This document shows, one piece after another, positions 7,562-16,403 of a stretch of DNA of 64,000 bases (position 1 is its first letter; each line of letters begins with the position of its first letter). Source of the DNA: Streptomyces tailanensis (GTDB lineage Bacteria; Actinomycetota; Actinomycetes; Streptomycetales; Streptomycetaceae); the NCBI RefSeq assembly GCF_008386495.1, contig NZ_VTHJ01000001.1:178045-242044 (forward strand). The letters are read 5' to 3'. The position numbers and the translations under genes are program-made. The notes under the pieces are model-generated. The model worked only from the letters and a program-made list of their open reading frames with translations. It did not search any database and had not been told where the DNA came from.

Positions 7562-9145
7562 TCAGTTCCTGCTCAGGAGGCGGGTCGCGCCCGCGGCCAC
7601 CGTCGTCGCGAGGATCCAGCCCAGGATGATCACCACCGCGGCCAGCCACTGCCAGCCGCCGCGCAACTGCCAGTAGCCGACCTGACCGAGGTCGATGACC
7701 GGGAGCAGCAGGTCCAGGGCGAACAGGGACGGGCTCCAGTGCGGGTGCTCGCCGCTCTTGATCGGCGGATGGTGGGCGTGCGAGAAGGCGTACGAGGTCA
7801 GCGCCCACAGCAACGCCATCCATACGGCGGCCCGGCCCGGACGGTACCCGTACGCGACCGTCCAGTCCTGCGCGTAGCCCCAGAGCTTCCCCGCGAACGG
7901 CAGGTTCTCGCGCCGGTGGCGCTGCTTGGCCAGCAGCACCTCGCGCGCGCCCTCGTCGTCGCCGCCGGTCCGCAGCACGGAGGCGAGTCGCTCGTACGGC
8001 TCCGGGCTGTACTCGGCGGTCGCCGCCGCCACCCACTCCAGCCGCTTGGCCAGCGGGAACCGGTCACGCGGTACGAGGGTCTCGTACTGGAATCCACCCA
8101 TCTGGAGGTTGCCCGGGCCCGGCCAGCTGTCCGCCCTGTCGATGAGGACGCCGACGCGGGCGCCGGACAGGACGACCTTGCCGCGCTCCGGCTTCTCGCC
8201 GAGGAAGCGCAGCTCGGGCACCTGGACGCGGCGCAGGGACAGCTCCTGTGTGTCGGTGAAGGTGAAGCGAGCCCGCTCCAGGTCGACGGCGTCGCCGAAC
8301 CGTCCGTCGTCCAGCCGTATCCCGCCCTCGCACACGAAGCGCTGGACACGGGTGCCGCGCGCGGGAGTGCTTCCGCTCGTGTAGAGGGGATTGCCGACGC
8401 CGGCGGGGGTCAGATAGAGGGTGCGCTCGACGGTCAGCTGGGGCGCGTTGAGGGCGCGTTGGCCGTACGGGTTGGTGAGCCGGCTGCCGCGCAGGCTGAG
8501 CGAGGCGCCGACAGTCGCGCCGCGCAGACTCAGCTCGCCGTGCGACTCCAGCATCTCGGCCTGCACGTCCTGGGCGACGGTCAGCCCGTCCGCGGAGATC
8601 GAACGGCCGTGCCGGTCGCGGTAGACGACCGCCTGGTTGAGCAGCAGATCGGTGCCGATGTGCGCGTCCGCCAGCCGGACGCCGTTGTGGAAGCGGCAGC
8701 GCGGCAGATGCAGATCGCCCTCCGTGTGCAGGCGCGCCGCCTCAAGACGCGGTACCGAGCAGTCCACCAGCCGCACGGTGGTGAACCGGGCCTCCGGCAG
8801 CAGGATCTGCTTCTCGAACCGGCAGCCCTTCAGCTCCACGTACGGCACCACGTTGCCGCCCGCGAGCTCCAGGGTGCCCTCGATCTGGACGCCGACCATC
8901 TTCAGCGCCGACACCCGGCCCGCCAGCGCGGGCGGGCCGTCCAGCAGCAGCCAGGCCACGATCCGGGCCCGTACGGTCCGCTCGGGCCCCCAGGGATGGC
9001 CGCCGTGCGGATCGTCCACCGCGGTGTCCCCGTCACGCAGGTCGTACACGCTGCTGTTGCGGAATGCCTGCCACATGCCGGCCTCGGCGGCGGTCAGGTC
9101 GTCCGGCAGGTCCCCGTCCCGGACGCCGTCACCCTCGTCGGTCAC
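7562..9145 (-). CDS. Repeat-rich membrane-anchored protein (often labelled oxidoreductase), 527 aa
   Basis: Residues ~60-340 contain many short turns of alternating hydrophobic residues ([56 protein letters not shown]), the pattern of a right-handed beta-helix related to pentapeptide-repeat proteins. A charged segment with [18 protein letters not shown] follows, then two to three C-terminal membrane helices (a stretch starting [15 protein letters not shown] and another ending [15 protein letters not shown]). I see no Rossmann or flavin-binding motif, so the name oxidoreductase used for homologues, as I recall, has no visible support. The start is ATG 9145. It faces the his operon across a 189-bp divergent gap; the 140-bp gap downstream holds only a weak CCGTCGT/ACGACGG dyad. 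Confidence 0.7.
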   Translation of the reverse strand: MTDEGDGVRDGDLPDDLTAAEAGMWQAFRNSSVYDLRDGDTAVDDPHGGHPWGPERTVRARIVAWLLLDGPPALAGRVSALKMVGVQIEGTLELAGGNVVPYVELKGCRFEKQILLPEARFTTVRLVDCSVPRLEAARLHTEGDLHLPRCRFHNGVRLADAHIGTDLLLNQAVVYRDRHGRSISADGLTVAQDVQAEMLESHGELSLRGATVGASLSLRGSRLTNPYGQRALNAPQLTVERTLYLTPAGVGNPLYTSGSTPARGTRVQRFVCEGGIRLDDGRFGDAVDLERARFTFTDTQELSLRRVQVPELRFLGEKPERGKVVLSGARVGVLIDRADSWPGPGNLQMGGFQYETLVPRDRFPLAKRLEWVAAATAEYSPEPYERLASVLRTGGDDEGAREVLLAKQRHRRENLPFAGKLWGYAQDWTVAYGYRPGRAAVWMALLWALTSYAFSHAHHPPIKSGEHPHWSPSLFALDLLLPVIDLGQVGYWQLRGGWQWLAAVVIILGWILATTVAAGATRLLSRN

Positions 9146-9277
9146 GGCCCTTCCTTTCCTCCTCGATCACTCGCGAGTCGGTGCGTCCACCATGTATCGC
9201 ACAGCTGTTCATGCCCGCTGAGTGACGCCCTGAACGCTAGACGTGAAGGTGATCTTCCGGGTTCCTTGTGCCCGGTT

Positions 9278-9294
9278 GTTCCAGCCACTGGAAC
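9278..9294. promoter_or_regulatory. 17-bp palindrome upstream of hisD, candidate operator
   Basis: GTTCCAG-CCA-CTGGAAC is a perfect 7-3-7 dyad that ends 40 nt before the hisD GTG, just upstream of where the promoter should lie. It is the only strong dyad in the 189-bp gap between hisD and the divergent membrane protein gene, so it is the best candidate for a his-operon operator. Confidence 0.5.
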
Positions 9295-9322
9295 GCTCGA
9301 ACGTCAGCCGACCGACGTCTGC

Positions 9323-9328
9323 GAGAAT
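9323..9328 (+). promoter_or_regulatory. -10-like GAGAAT for leaderless hisD mRNA
   Basis: GAGAAT is 6 nt before the hisD GTG, and there is no Shine-Dalgarno motif between them. This suggests a leaderless his transcript. Confidence 0.45.
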
Positions 9329-9334
9329 TGGGCC

Positions 9335-10660
9335 GTGATCTCTCGAATCGATCTGCGCGGCGACGCCCTCCCGGAGGGACCCGCCCTGCGCGACCTGCTG
9401 CCCCGAGCCGACTTCGACGTCTCGGCCGCCCTGGAGAAGGTGCGTCCGATCTGCGAGGCCGTGCATCATCGGGGCGACGCGGCGCTGATCGACTTCGCGG
9501 AGAAGTTCGACGGCGTGCGCCTCACCTCCGTACGGGTCCCGGCCGAGGCCCTCACGGACGCGCTGGAGCAGCTCGACCCGGCCGTCCGCGCGGCCCTGGA
9601 GGAGTCGATCCGCCGCGCCCGTACCGTCCACCGCGAGCAGCGCCGCACCACGCACACCACCCAGGTCGTCCCCGGCGGCACGGTCACCGAGAAGTGGGTA
9701 CCGGTCGAGCGTGTCGGCCTCTACGCCCCCGGTGGCCGGTCGGTGTACCCGTCGTCCGTGATCATGAACGTGGTGCCCGCGCAGGAGGCCGGTGTCCCGT
9801 CGGTCGCCCTCGCCTCCCCGGCGCAGGCCGAGTTCGACGGACTGCCGCACCCCACGATCCTCGCCGCCTGCGCGCTGCTCGGCGTCGACGAGGTGTACGC
9901 GGCCGGTGGCGCCACCGCCGTCGCGATGTTCGCGTACGGCACCGAGTCCTGCCCGCCGGCCCCCATGGTCACCGGTCCGGGCAACATCTGGGTGGCCGCC
10001 GCCAAGCGGTACTTCACCGGTGTCATCGGCATCGACTCCGAGGCGGGCCCGACCGAGATCGCGGTCCTCGCGGACGACACCGCCGACCCGGTGCACGTCG
10101 CCGCCGACCTGATCAGCCAGGCCGAGCACGACCCGCTCGCCGCCGCCGTGCTCGTCACCGACTCCGTCGCGCTCGCCGACGCCGTCGAGAAGGAGCTGGC
10201 ACCGCAGGTCGAGGCCACCAAGCACATCGAGGACCGCATCCGGCCCTCGCTCGCGGGCAGGCAGTCCGCGATCGTGCTGGTCGACGGCGTCGACGAGGGC
10301 CTCCGTGTCGTCAACGCGTACGGCGCCGAGCACCTGGAGATCCACACGGCGGACGCGGCGGCCGTGGCCGAACGCGTCGTCAACGCGGGCGCGATCTTCA
10401 TCGGCCCGTGGGCGCCGGTCTCCCTCGGCGATTACGCGGCCGGCTCCAACCACGTGCTCCCGACCGGCGGTTGCGCCTGCCACTCCTCCGGTCTGTCCGT
10501 CCAGTCCTTCCTGCGCGGCATCCACATCGTCGACTACACGAAGGACGCGCTGGCCGAGGTCGCGCACCACGTGGTGACGCTGGCGGAGGCGGAGGACCTG
10601 CCCGCGCACGGCGCGGCGATCAAGGCACGATTCGGCTGGAAGGTACCCGAGGGCAAGTGA
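9335..10660 (+). CDS. hisD: Histidinol dehydrogenase, 441 aa
   Basis: HisD catalyses the last two steps of histidine biosynthesis, oxidising L-histidinol to histidine with two NAD+. Family motifs are intact: [40 protein letters not shown], the zinc-ligand segment SQAEHDPLA, the catalytic Glu-His in YGAEHLEIH and [19 protein letters not shown]. The length is normal. The open frame extends far upstream with an unrelated sequence, so the start was set at GTG 9335, where homology begins and a -10-like hexamer lies 6 nt away. The stop overlaps the hisC GTG by 4 nt; this is the first gene of the his operon. Confidence 0.97.
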   Translation: MISRIDLRGDALPEGPALRDLLPRADFDVSAALEKVRPICEAVHHRGDAALIDFAEKFDGVRLTSVRVPAEALTDALEQLDPAVRAALEESIRRARTVHREQRRTTHTTQVVPGGTVTEKWVPVERVGLYAPGGRSVYPSSVIMNVVPAQEAGVPSVALASPAQAEFDGLPHPTILAACALLGVDEVYAAGGATAVAMFAYGTESCPPAPMVTGPGNIWVAAAKRYFTGVIGIDSEAGPTEIAVLADDTADPVHVAADLISQAEHDPLAAAVLVTDSVALADAVEKELAPQVEATKHIEDRIRPSLAGRQSAIVLVDGVDEGLRVVNAYGAEHLEIHTADAAAVAERVVNAGAIFIGPWAPVSLGDYAAGSNHVLPTGGCACHSSGLSVQSFLRGIHIVDYTKDALAEVAHHVVTLAEAEDLPAHGAAIKARFGWKVPEGK

Positions 10661-11769
10661 GCGACGTACGTATCGACGATCTCCCCGTACGCGACGAGCT
10701 GCGCGGCAAGTCCCCCTACGGCGCGCCCCAACTCGACGTCCCCGTACGGCTGAACACCAACGAGAACCCGTACCCGCTGCCCGAGGCGCTGGTCGAGCGC
10801 ATCGCCGAGCGCGTCCGGGACGCGGCGCGCAACCTCAACCGCTACCCGGACCGGGACGCGGTGGAGCTGCGGACGCGGCTCGCGGAGTACCTGACGAAGA
10901 CATCCGGGTACGAGGTCGGCCTGGCCAACGTGTGGGCGGCCAACGGCTCCAACGAGGTCATCCAGCAACTCCTGCAGACCTTCGGCGGACCCGGCCGTAC
11001 GGCCATCGGCTTCGAGCCCTCGTACTCCATGCACGGGCTCATCTCGCGCGGCACGGGCACCGGCTGGATCTCCGGCCCCCGGGGCGGCGACTTCACGATC
11101 GACCTCGCGGCGGCCGAGAAGGCCATCGCCGAATACCGGCCGGACGTCGTCTTCATCACCACCCCCAACAACCCCACGGGCAACGCCGTTTCGCGGGAGA
11201 CCGTCCTCGCGTTGTACGAGGCCGCGCAGGCGGCCAAGCCGTCGATGGTGGTCGTGGACGAGGCGTACATCGAGTTCAGCCACGGCGACTCACTGCTGTC
11301 CCTCATCGAAGGACGGCCGAATGTCGTCGTCTCGCGCACGATGTCCAAGGCCTTCGGCGCGGCCGGACTGCGTCTCGGTTACCTCGCCGCGCACCCGGCG
11401 GTCGTGGACGCGGTCCAGCTCGTTCGGCTGCCGTACCACCTCTCCGCCGTCACCCAGGCGACCGCCCTGGCCGCCCTGGAGCACACCGACACCCTCCTCG
11501 GCTATGTCGAACAGCTGAAGCTGGAGCGGGACCGGCTGGTCGAGGAACTGCGCGCGATCGGCTACGAAGTGACCGAGTCCGACGCGAACTTCGTGCAGTT
11601 CGGCAGGTTCGAGGACGCGCACGAGGTGTGGCAGAAGATTCTCGACCGGGGCGTCCTGGTCCGGGACAACGGAGTGCCCGGGTGGCTGCGAGTGACCGCC
11701 GGAACCCCCGCCGAAAACGACGCGTTCCTCGACGCGGTACGTGAGTTGAAGAAGGAGCAGAGCGCATGA
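10657..11769 (+). CDS. hisC: Histidinol-phosphate aminotransferase, 370 aa
   Basis: A PLP-dependent class I/II aminotransferase that converts imidazole-acetol phosphate and glutamate to histidinol phosphate. Visible features are the N-terminal [11 protein letters not shown] motif of His[19 protein letters not shown], the DEAY motif near residue 201 and the PLP lysine K231 in [17 protein letters not shown]. The GTG start overlaps the hisD stop by 4 nt, and the stop overlaps hisB by 4 nt, so translation is coupled. The length is normal for the family. Confidence 0.97.
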   Translation: MSDVRIDDLPVRDELRGKSPYGAPQLDVPVRLNTNENPYPLPEALVERIAERVRDAARNLNRYPDRDAVELRTRLAEYLTKTSGYEVGLANVWAANGSNEVIQQLLQTFGGPGRTAIGFEPSYSMHGLISRGTGTGWISGPRGGDFTIDLAAAEKAIAEYRPDVVFITTPNNPTGNAVSRETVLALYEAAQAAKPSMVVVDEAYIEFSHGDSLLSLIEGRPNVVVSRTMSKAFGAAGLRLGYLAAHPAVVDAVQLVRLPYHLSAVTQATALAALEHTDTLLGYVEQLKLERDRLVEELRAIGYEVTESDANFVQFGRFEDAHEVWQKILDRGVLVRDNGVPGWLRVTAGTPAENDAFLDAVRELKKEQSA

Positions 11770-12359
11770 GCCGCGTAGGACGCGTGGAGCGGACCACGAA
11801 GGAGACGTCGGTCCTCGTCGAGATCAACCTCGACGGCACCGGAAAGACGGAGATCTCCACCGGGGTCGGCTTCTACGACCACATGCTCGACCAGCTCGGC
11901 CGCCACGGTCTGTTCGACCTGACCGTGAAGACCGACGGCGACCTGCACATCGACTCGCACCACACCATCGAGGACACCGCCCTCGCGCTGGGCGCGGCCT
12001 TCAAGCAGGCCCTCGGTGACAAGGTGGGCATCTACCGCTTCGGCAACTGCACGGTCCCGCTGGACGAGTCCCTCGCCCAGGTCACCGTCGACCTGTCGGG
12101 GCGCCCGTACCTCGTGCACACCGAGCCCGAGAAGATGGCGCCGATGATCGGCGAGTACGACACGACGATGACCCGGCACATCCTGGAGTCCTTCGTCGCC
12201 CAGGCCCAGATCGCGCTGCACGTGCACGTGCCGTACGGGCGCAACGCGCACCACATCGTCGAGTGCCAGTTCAAGGCGCTCGCGCGGGCGCTGCGCTACG
12301 CCTCCGAGCGCGACCCGCGCGCGGCAGGCATCCTGCCCTCCACGAAGGGCGCGCTGTGA
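11766..12359 (+). CDS. hisB: Imidazoleglycerol-phosphate dehydratase, 197 aa
   Basis: A monofunctional HisB (no phosphatase domain) that dehydrates imidazole glycerol phosphate. The manganese-binding histidine motifs are present: [13 protein letters not shown] and [14 protein letters not shown], together with [16 protein letters not shown] and [20 protein letters not shown]. The ATG start overlaps the hisC stop, and the stop overlaps the start of a small membrane peptide gene. Length is typical for actinobacterial HisB. Confidence 0.97.
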   Translation: MSRVGRVERTTKETSVLVEINLDGTGKTEISTGVGFYDHMLDQLGRHGLFDLTVKTDGDLHIDSHHTIEDTALALGAAFKQALGDKVGIYRFGNCTVPLDESLAQVTVDLSGRPYLVHTEPEKMAPMIGEYDTTMTRHILESFVAQAQIALHVHVPYGRNAHHIVECQFKALARALRYASERDPRAAGILPSTKGAL

Positions 12360-12520
12360 ACGGCCTGTCCACGGTTCTGATCGTCGTGGGTCTCTTCCTG
12401 ATCGGCGGTGTCATCTCCTTTGTGAAGCAGCAGATGCCGAAGAGTCTCATCACGCTGTTGTCGATCGGCGCCGCGATGTGTCTCGTCGCGGGCGTCCTGA
12501 GGCTGGAGGTGTGGAATTGA
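12356..12520 (+). CDS. Small membrane protein within the his operon, 54 aa
   Basis: The GTG at 12356 overlaps the hisB stop and the TGA at 12518-12520 overlaps the hisH start. The product has two hydrophobic segments, [19 protein letters not shown] and [19 protein letters not shown], separated by a basic turn (KQQMPKS), which predicts a two-helix hairpin in the membrane with a conserved-looking short tail. No known histidine enzyme corresponds to it. The perfect coupling on both sides argues that it is translated and not a spacer. Its function is unknown; anchoring or regulating HisH is one guess. Confidence 0.8.
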   Translation: MNGLSTVLIVVGLFLIGGVISFVKQQMPKSLITLLSIGAAMCLVAGVLRLEVWN

Positions 12521-13161
12521 GCGCCCCTTCGAAACGAGTAGTCGTCTTTGACTACGGCTTCGGCAACGTCCGCTCCGCCGAGCGTGCTCTCGCGCGCGCG
12601 GGCGCCGAGGTCGAGATCACGCGTGACTTCGACAAGGCCATGAACGCGGACGGGCTGCTGGTGCCGGGTGTCGGCGCCTTCGCCGCCTGCATGAAGGGCC
12701 TGAGGGAGGCGCGCGGCGACTGGATCATCGACCGCAGGCTCGCCGGCGGCCGCCCCGTGATGGGCATCTGCGTGGGCATGCAGATCCTCTTCGCGCGCGG
12801 CATCGAGCACGGCGTGGAGACCGAGGGCCTCGACGAGTGGCCCGGCGCGGTCGAGCCCCTCCAGGCCGAGATCGTGCCCCACATGGGCTGGAACACCGTC
12901 GACGCCCCGGCCGGCTCGGAGCTCTTCGCGGGCCTCGACGCCGACGCGCGCTTCTACTTCGTGCACTCCTACGCCGTCCACGACTGGGCCCTGGAGACGC
13001 ACAACCCAGCCCTGACCGCGCCCAAGGTCACCTGGTCGACGCACGGCAAGCCCTTCGTGGCGGCCGTCGAGAACGGCGCGCTGTGGGCCACGCAGTTCCA
13101 CCCTGAGAAGTCCGGCGACGCCGGAGCGCAGCTGCTGAACAACTGGATCGGAACCCTCTGA
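12517..13161 (+). CDS. hisH: Imidazole glycerol phosphate synthase, glutaminase subunit HisH, 214 aa
   Basis: A class I glutamine amidotransferase that feeds ammonia to HisF. It has [17 protein letters not shown] at the N terminus, the oxyanion segment PGVGAF, the nucleophile C85 in [11 protein letters not shown] and the His-Glu pair in QFHPEKSG near the C terminus. I chose TTG 12517 because GGAGGT at 12505-12510 gives 6-nt spacing and the start overlaps the upstream stop as TTGA; the in-frame GTG at 12511 directly abuts the Shine-Dalgarno sequence. It ends by overlapping priA by one base. Confidence 0.95.
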   Translation: MSAPSKRVVVFDYGFGNVRSAERALARAGAEVEITRDFDKAMNADGLLVPGVGAFAACMKGLREARGDWIIDRRLAGGRPVMGICVGMQILFARGIEHGVETEGLDEWPGAVEPLQAEIVPHMGWNTVDAPAGSELFAGLDADARFYFVHSYAVHDWALETHNPALTAPKVTWSTHGKPFVAAVENGALWATQFHPEKSGDAGAQLLNNWIGTL

Positions 13162-13901
13162 TGTCTGCCAAGCCCTCCGGAAAGCTCGAACTCCTCCCCG
13201 CCGTGGACGTCCGCGACGGCCAGGCGGTCCGGCTCGTACACGGCGAGTCCGGTACAGAGACTTCCTACGGCTCTCCCCTGGAAGCCGCCCTCGCCTGGCA
13301 GCGCGCGGGCGCCGAGTGGCTGCACCTGGTCGACCTGGACGCCGCGTTCGGCACCGGCGACAACCGGGACCTGGTCGCCGAGATCACCGGGGCGATGGAC
13401 ATCAAGGTAGAGCTGTCCGGCGGCATCCGAGACGACGCCTCGCTGGCGAAGGCCCTGGCCACCGGCTGCACCCGCGTGAACCTCGGCACCGCCGCCCTGG
13501 AGACCCCCGAGTGGGTCGCCAAGGTCATCGCCGAGCACGGCGACAAGATCGCGGTGGGCCTCGACGTACGCGGCACGACCCTGCGCGGCCGCGGCTGGAC
13601 CAGCGACGGCGGTGACCTCTACGAGACGCTGGAGCGCCTCAACAAGGAGGGCTGCGCGCGTTACGTCGTCACGGACATCGCCAAGGACGGCACGCTCCAG
13701 GGGCCCAACCTGGAGCTGCTTCGCAAGGTGTGTGCCGCGACGGACCGCCCGGTCGTGGCCTCCGGCGGCGTGTCGTCCCTCGACGACCTTCGCGCCATCG
13801 CCGACCTGGTGCCCCTCGGTGTCGAGGGCTCCATCGTCGGGAAGGCCCTGTACGCGAAGGCGTTCACCCTGGAAGAGGCCTTGGAGGCGGTAGACCGGTG
13901 A
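13161..13901 (+). CDS. priA: Bifunctional HisA/TrpF isomerase PriA, 246 aa
   Basis: A (beta/alpha)8 barrel isomerase. In Streptomyces and mycobacteria PriA performs both the ProFAR isomerisation of histidine synthesis and the PRA isomerisation of tryptophan synthesis. The sequence is very close to the known S. coelicolor enzyme as I remember it. The two catalytic aspartates correspond to D16 (LPAVDVRDG) and D135 ([14 protein letters not shown]). The phosphate-binding motifs [10 protein letters not shown] and [10 protein letters not shown] are present. No separate trpF occurs among the trp genes here, which supports dual function. It is translationally coupled to hisH and to the downstream Rid gene. 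Confidence 0.96.
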   Translation: MSAKPSGKLELLPAVDVRDGQAVRLVHGESGTETSYGSPLEAALAWQRAGAEWLHLVDLDAAFGTGDNRDLVAEITGAMDIKVELSGGIRDDASLAKALATGCTRVNLGTAALETPEWVAKVIAEHGDKIAVGLDVRGTTLRGRGWTSDGGDLYETLERLNKEGCARYVVTDIAKDGTLQGPNLELLRKVCAATDRPVVASGGVSSLDDLRAIADLVPLGVEGSIVGKALYAKAFTLEEALEAVDR

Positions 13902-14311
13902 GCGACGTACGACGCGTCACGACGGGCGCGCCCTGGGAGGAGACCTTCGGCTACTCCCGGGCGGTCGAGCTGCCGAACGGCCTGGTGCTGGTCTCCGGCT
14001 GCACGTCCATAGTGCACGGCCAGATCGCCGGAGGCGGTCCGTACGAGCAGACGGTCAACGCCTTCAACGTCGCGTTCGCGGCGCTGGAGCAACTCGGCCT
14101 CGGCCGCGACGACGTCGTACGTACGCGCATGTACATCACCCATGCCCGGGACGTGGACGAGGTCGGACGCGCTCACAAGGAGCTGTTCGACTCCGTCCGG
14201 CCCGCCGCATCCATGATCATCGTCTCCGGCTTCGTGGACCCCAGCCTGGTCGTCGAGGTCGAGGTGGAGGCGTTCCGCCCCGGCGGAGAAGACGGAGAAG
14301 CCGCAGCATGA
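13898..14311 (+). CDS. Rid (YjgF/YER057c/UK114) family protein, 137 aa
   Basis: The single small domain of the Rid family is clear: [63 protein letters not shown] and VEVEVEAF. RidA proper deaminates reactive enamine and imine intermediates and needs an arginine in the motif PARSCVEV; here the aligned segment reads [11 protein letters not shown], so that arginine is missing. It may belong to a Rid subgroup with other chemistry. Its position, overlapping priA and hisF by 4 nt each, places it inside the his operon. A housekeeping link to HisC, a PLP enzyme, or to an unstable intermediate is an inference. Confidence 0.88.
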   Translation: MSDVRRVTTGAPWEETFGYSRAVELPNGLVLVSGCTSIVHGQIAGGGPYEQTVNAFNVAFAALEQLGLGRDDVVRTRMYITHARDVDEVGRAHKELFDSVRPAASMIIVSGFVDPSLVVEVEVEAFRPGGEDGEAAA

Positions 14312-15063
14312 CCCTTGCCGTTCGAGTCATCCCCTGCCTGGACGTGGACAACGGCCGGGTCGTCAAGGGAGTCAACTTCCAGAACCTGCGCGACGCGGGC
14401 GACCCCGTCGAGATGGCCAAGGTGTACGACGCCGAGGGCGCCGACGAGCTGACGTTCCTGGACATCACCGCCTCGTCGGGCAACCGCGAGACCACGTACG
14501 ACGTGGTGCGCCGCACCGCCGAGCAGGTCTTCATCCCGCTGACGGTCGGCGGCGGCGTCCGTACCGCGGAGGACGTGGACAAGCTGCTGCGGGCGGGCGC
14601 GGACAAGGTGGGCGTCAACACCGCCGCGATCGCCCGCCCCGACCTGATCCGCGAGATCGCCGAGCGCTTCGGCCGGCAGGTACTGGTCCTGTCGGTGGAC
14701 GCGCGCCGCACGGAGTCGGGCTCCTTCGAGGTCACCACGCACGGCGGCCGCAAGGGCACCGGCATCGACGCCGTCGAGTGGGCCCACCGGGCCGCCGAGC
14801 TGGGCGCGGGCGAGATCCTGCTCAACTCGATGGACGCGGACGGCACGAAGGACGGCTACGACCTGGAGATGATCGCGGCCGTCCGCCGGCACGTGACCGT
14901 CCCCGTCATCGCCTCGGGCGGCGCCGGCAAGCTCGCCGACTTCTCCCCGGCCATCGAGGCGGGCGCCGACGCGGTCCTCGCCGCCTCGGTCTTCCACTTC
15001 GGTGACCTGCGCATCGGCCAGGTCAAGGACGCGCTGCGGGAGGCGGGCCACCCCGTACGGTGA
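14308..15063 (+). CDS. hisF: Imidazole glycerol phosphate synthase, cyclase subunit HisF, 251 aa
   Basis: A (beta/alpha)8 barrel that uses ammonia from HisH to convert PRFAR to imidazole glycerol phosphate and AICAR. The N terminus [19 protein letters not shown] carries the catalytic Asp in the CLD motif. [32 protein letters not shown] and [11 protein letters not shown] are typical phosphate and substrate motifs, and [15 protein letters not shown] holds the second catalytic Asp. The ATG overlaps the Rid gene stop. It is the last gene of the operon, followed by a hairpin terminator. Confidence 0.97.
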   Translation: MTLAVRVIPCLDVDNGRVVKGVNFQNLRDAGDPVEMAKVYDAEGADELTFLDITASSGNRETTYDVVRRTAEQVFIPLTVGGGVRTAEDVDKLLRAGADKVGVNTAAIARPDLIREIAERFGRQVLVLSVDARRTESGSFEVTTHGGRKGTGIDAVEWAHRAAELGAGEILLNSMDADGTKDGYDLEMIAAVRRHVTVPVIASGGAGKLADFSPAIEAGADAVLAASVFHFGDLRIGQVKDALREAGHPVR

Positions 15064-15080
15064 CGCCTCGCTCGGCTCGA

Positions 15081-15108
15081 GCCCCGGTCGCCCGACGGCG
15101 GCCGGGGC
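15081..15108. terminator. Terminator after hisF
   Basis: GCCCCGG (15081-15087) pairs with CCGGGGC (15102-15108), with an inner CGCC/GGCG stem. It sits 17 nt after the hisF stop and before the convergent TIGR03085 gene. Confidence 0.65.
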
Positions 15109-15132
15109 ATCGCCAACTGCCCAGATGAGAGC

Positions 15133-15768
15133 TCAGATCCCCAGCTGCTTCGTCTCGTGCAGCCGGGTGATCGCCTCCTTCTCGCCCTCCAGCTCCACAT
15201 CGGCCACCTGCTGGCGCCCGTAGAGGAACAGCAGCAGCTCGGAGGGCTCGCCGGTGACCGTGACGACCGGAGCACCCCGGTGGGCCACCGCGGTCTGGCC
15301 GTCCGGGCGGCGGAGCACCAGGCCGGTGGGGGCGCCGCGGCCCATGAGGCGGGCGGTGCGCTCCAGACGGGACCAGAGGGCGTCCTGGAAGACGTGGTCG
15401 AGCTCGCGCGGGGACCAGTCGGGCTGGGCGCGGCGGATGTCCTCGGTGTGGACGTAGAACTCGATCGTGTTGGACGCCTCGTCGATCTGCTTGAGGGAGA
15501 AGGGCGAGAAACGCGGGGGACCGGTGCGGATGAGCTGGATCAGCTCCTCGTACGGCTTCGCGGCGAACTCCTCCATCACCCGGTCCAGGCGCGAGGCGAG
15601 CTGCTTGATGAGGATGCCCCCGGCGGCGTCCGGGCGGCGCTCGCGCACCACCACGTGCGCGGCCAGATCACGGGTCTTCCAGCCCTCGCACAGGGTGGGA
15701 GCCTCCGGGCCCGCGGTCTCCAACAGGTCGGCGAAAAGGAGCCGTTCACGCTTCGCATGGGTCGACAT
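15133..15768 (-). CDS. TIGR03085 family putative metal-binding protein, 211 aa
   Basis: The protein matches the actinobacterial TIGR03085 family, a branch of the DinB-like/mycothiol-dependent maleylpyruvate isomerase fold. It starts with HAKRERLLFADLLETAGPE, then LCEGWKTRDLAAHVVVRERRP, which carries a conserved metal-ligand histidine, and contains NTIEFYVHTEDIRRAQPDW with another likely His ligand. The C terminus includes VTVTGEPSELLLFLYGRQ, also typical. The reaction is unknown; mycothiol-linked chemistry is the family inference. Minus-strand TAGGCT lies 6 nt before its ATG, suggesting a leaderless message, divergent from hisI-trpE. Confidence 0.88.
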   Translation of the reverse strand: MSTHAKRERLLFADLLETAGPEAPTLCEGWKTRDLAAHVVVRERRPDAAGGILIKQLASRLDRVMEEFAAKPYEELIQLIRTGPPRFSPFSLKQIDEASNTIEFYVHTEDIRRAQPDWSPRELDHVFQDALWSRLERTARLMGRGAPTGLVLRRPDGQTAVAHRGAPVVTVTGEPSELLLFLYGRQQVADVELEGEKEAITRLHETKQLGI

Positions 15769-15774
15769 GACGCC

Positions 15775-15780
15775 AGCCTA
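15775..15780 (-). promoter_or_regulatory. -10-like TAGGCT for leaderless TIGR03085 mRNA
   Basis: On the minus strand TAGGCT is separated by 6 nt (GGCGTC) from the ATG at 15768. No Shine-Dalgarno motif is present. Confidence 0.5.
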
Positions 15781-15865
15781 CGACCGGGCGGAGCGGTCCG
15801 GGCGGCCAAGGCCCCGGCGAGGCGCGACATGGGGGCCGGAGAGGTGTTCGGCGAGCACGTGGCAT

Positions 15866-15897
15866 TTGTATGACAAGAGGGTCCGGCTTGTGGACAA
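15866..15897. promoter_or_regulatory. Paired TTGT-ACAA dyads in the hisI/TIGR03085 divergent region
   Basis: TTGT-ATG-ACAA at 15866-15876 and TTGT-GG-ACAA at 15888-15897 are two matching dyads with centres about 21.5 bp apart, that is, two helical turns. They lie upstream of the hisI -10-like element. Cooperative binding of a dimeric regulator is possible. Confidence 0.35.
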
Positions 15898-15924
15898 CGG
15901 AACGGGCACCTCGCGGCGGCGCGG

Positions 15925-15930
15925 CACAAT
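15925..15930 (+). promoter_or_regulatory. -10-like CACAAT for leaderless hisI-trpE mRNA
   Basis: CACAAT lies 6 nt (GGCCGC) before the hisI ATG at 15937, with no ribosome binding site between. No -35 was recognised. Confidence 0.5.
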
Positions 15931-15936
15931 GGCCGC

Positions 15937-16392
15937 ATGACCAGCACGCCGTCCTCCAGCAGCCCCCCCAGTCCCGGAGCCCAGAGCGGCCCCGGCGCTC
16001 CCAGCGGCCTGGACCCCGAGATCGCCGCGCGCCTCAAGCGCAGCGCCGACGGGCTCCTGCCCGCCATCGCCCAGCAGTACGACACCGGTGAGGTGCTCAT
16101 GCTCGGCTGGATGGACGACGAGGCACTGCACCGCACGCTCACCACGGGCCGCTGCACCTACTGGTCACGCAGCCGCCGCGAGTACTGGGTCAAGGGCGAC
16201 ACCTCCGGCCACTTCCAGTGGGTGAAGTCCGTCGCCCTGGACTGCGACGCCGACACCGTCCTCGTCAAGGTCGACCAGGTGGGCGCCGCCTGCCACACCG
16301 GCGCCCGTACCTGCTTCGACGAGGACGTCCTCAAAGCCGTGGAAGGCGTCGAGGGCGACGCCGATTCCGACGTACCGTCACTGGATCAGTAA
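15937..16392 (+). CDS. hisI: Phosphoribosyl-AMP cyclohydrolase, 151 aa
   Basis: HisI opens the adenine ring of PR-AMP, step three of histidine biosynthesis. After a Ser/Pro-rich N-terminal tail of about 25 residues, the catalytic domain contains [36 protein letters not shown], the metal-binding Asp cluster LDCDADTVL and the zinc-binding [12 protein letters not shown]. There is no fused HisE domain, so PR-ATP pyrophosphatase must be elsewhere. It stands 12 nt before trpE and is probably co-transcribed with it. The tail is longer than in enteric HisI, as is usual in Streptomyces. Confidence 0.96.
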   Translation: MTSTPSSSSPPSPGAQSGPGAPSGLDPEIAARLKRSADGLLPAIAQQYDTGEVLMLGWMDDEALHRTLTTGRCTYWSRSRREYWVKGDTSGHFQWVKSVALDCDADTVLVKVDQVGAACHTGARTCFDEDVLKAVEGVEGDADSDVPSLDQ

Positions 16393-16403
16393 GGTCAGCC
16401 GCC

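Noticed and set aside
7475..10660. 1061-codon plus-strand open frame covering hisD
   Set aside because: Only the part from 9335 is HisD; the upstream part is antisense to the beta-helix membrane protein gene.
16393..16403. Leader-peptide attenuator for trpE
   Set aside because: Only 11 nt separate hisI and trpE, leaving no room for a leader peptide or alternative hairpins.
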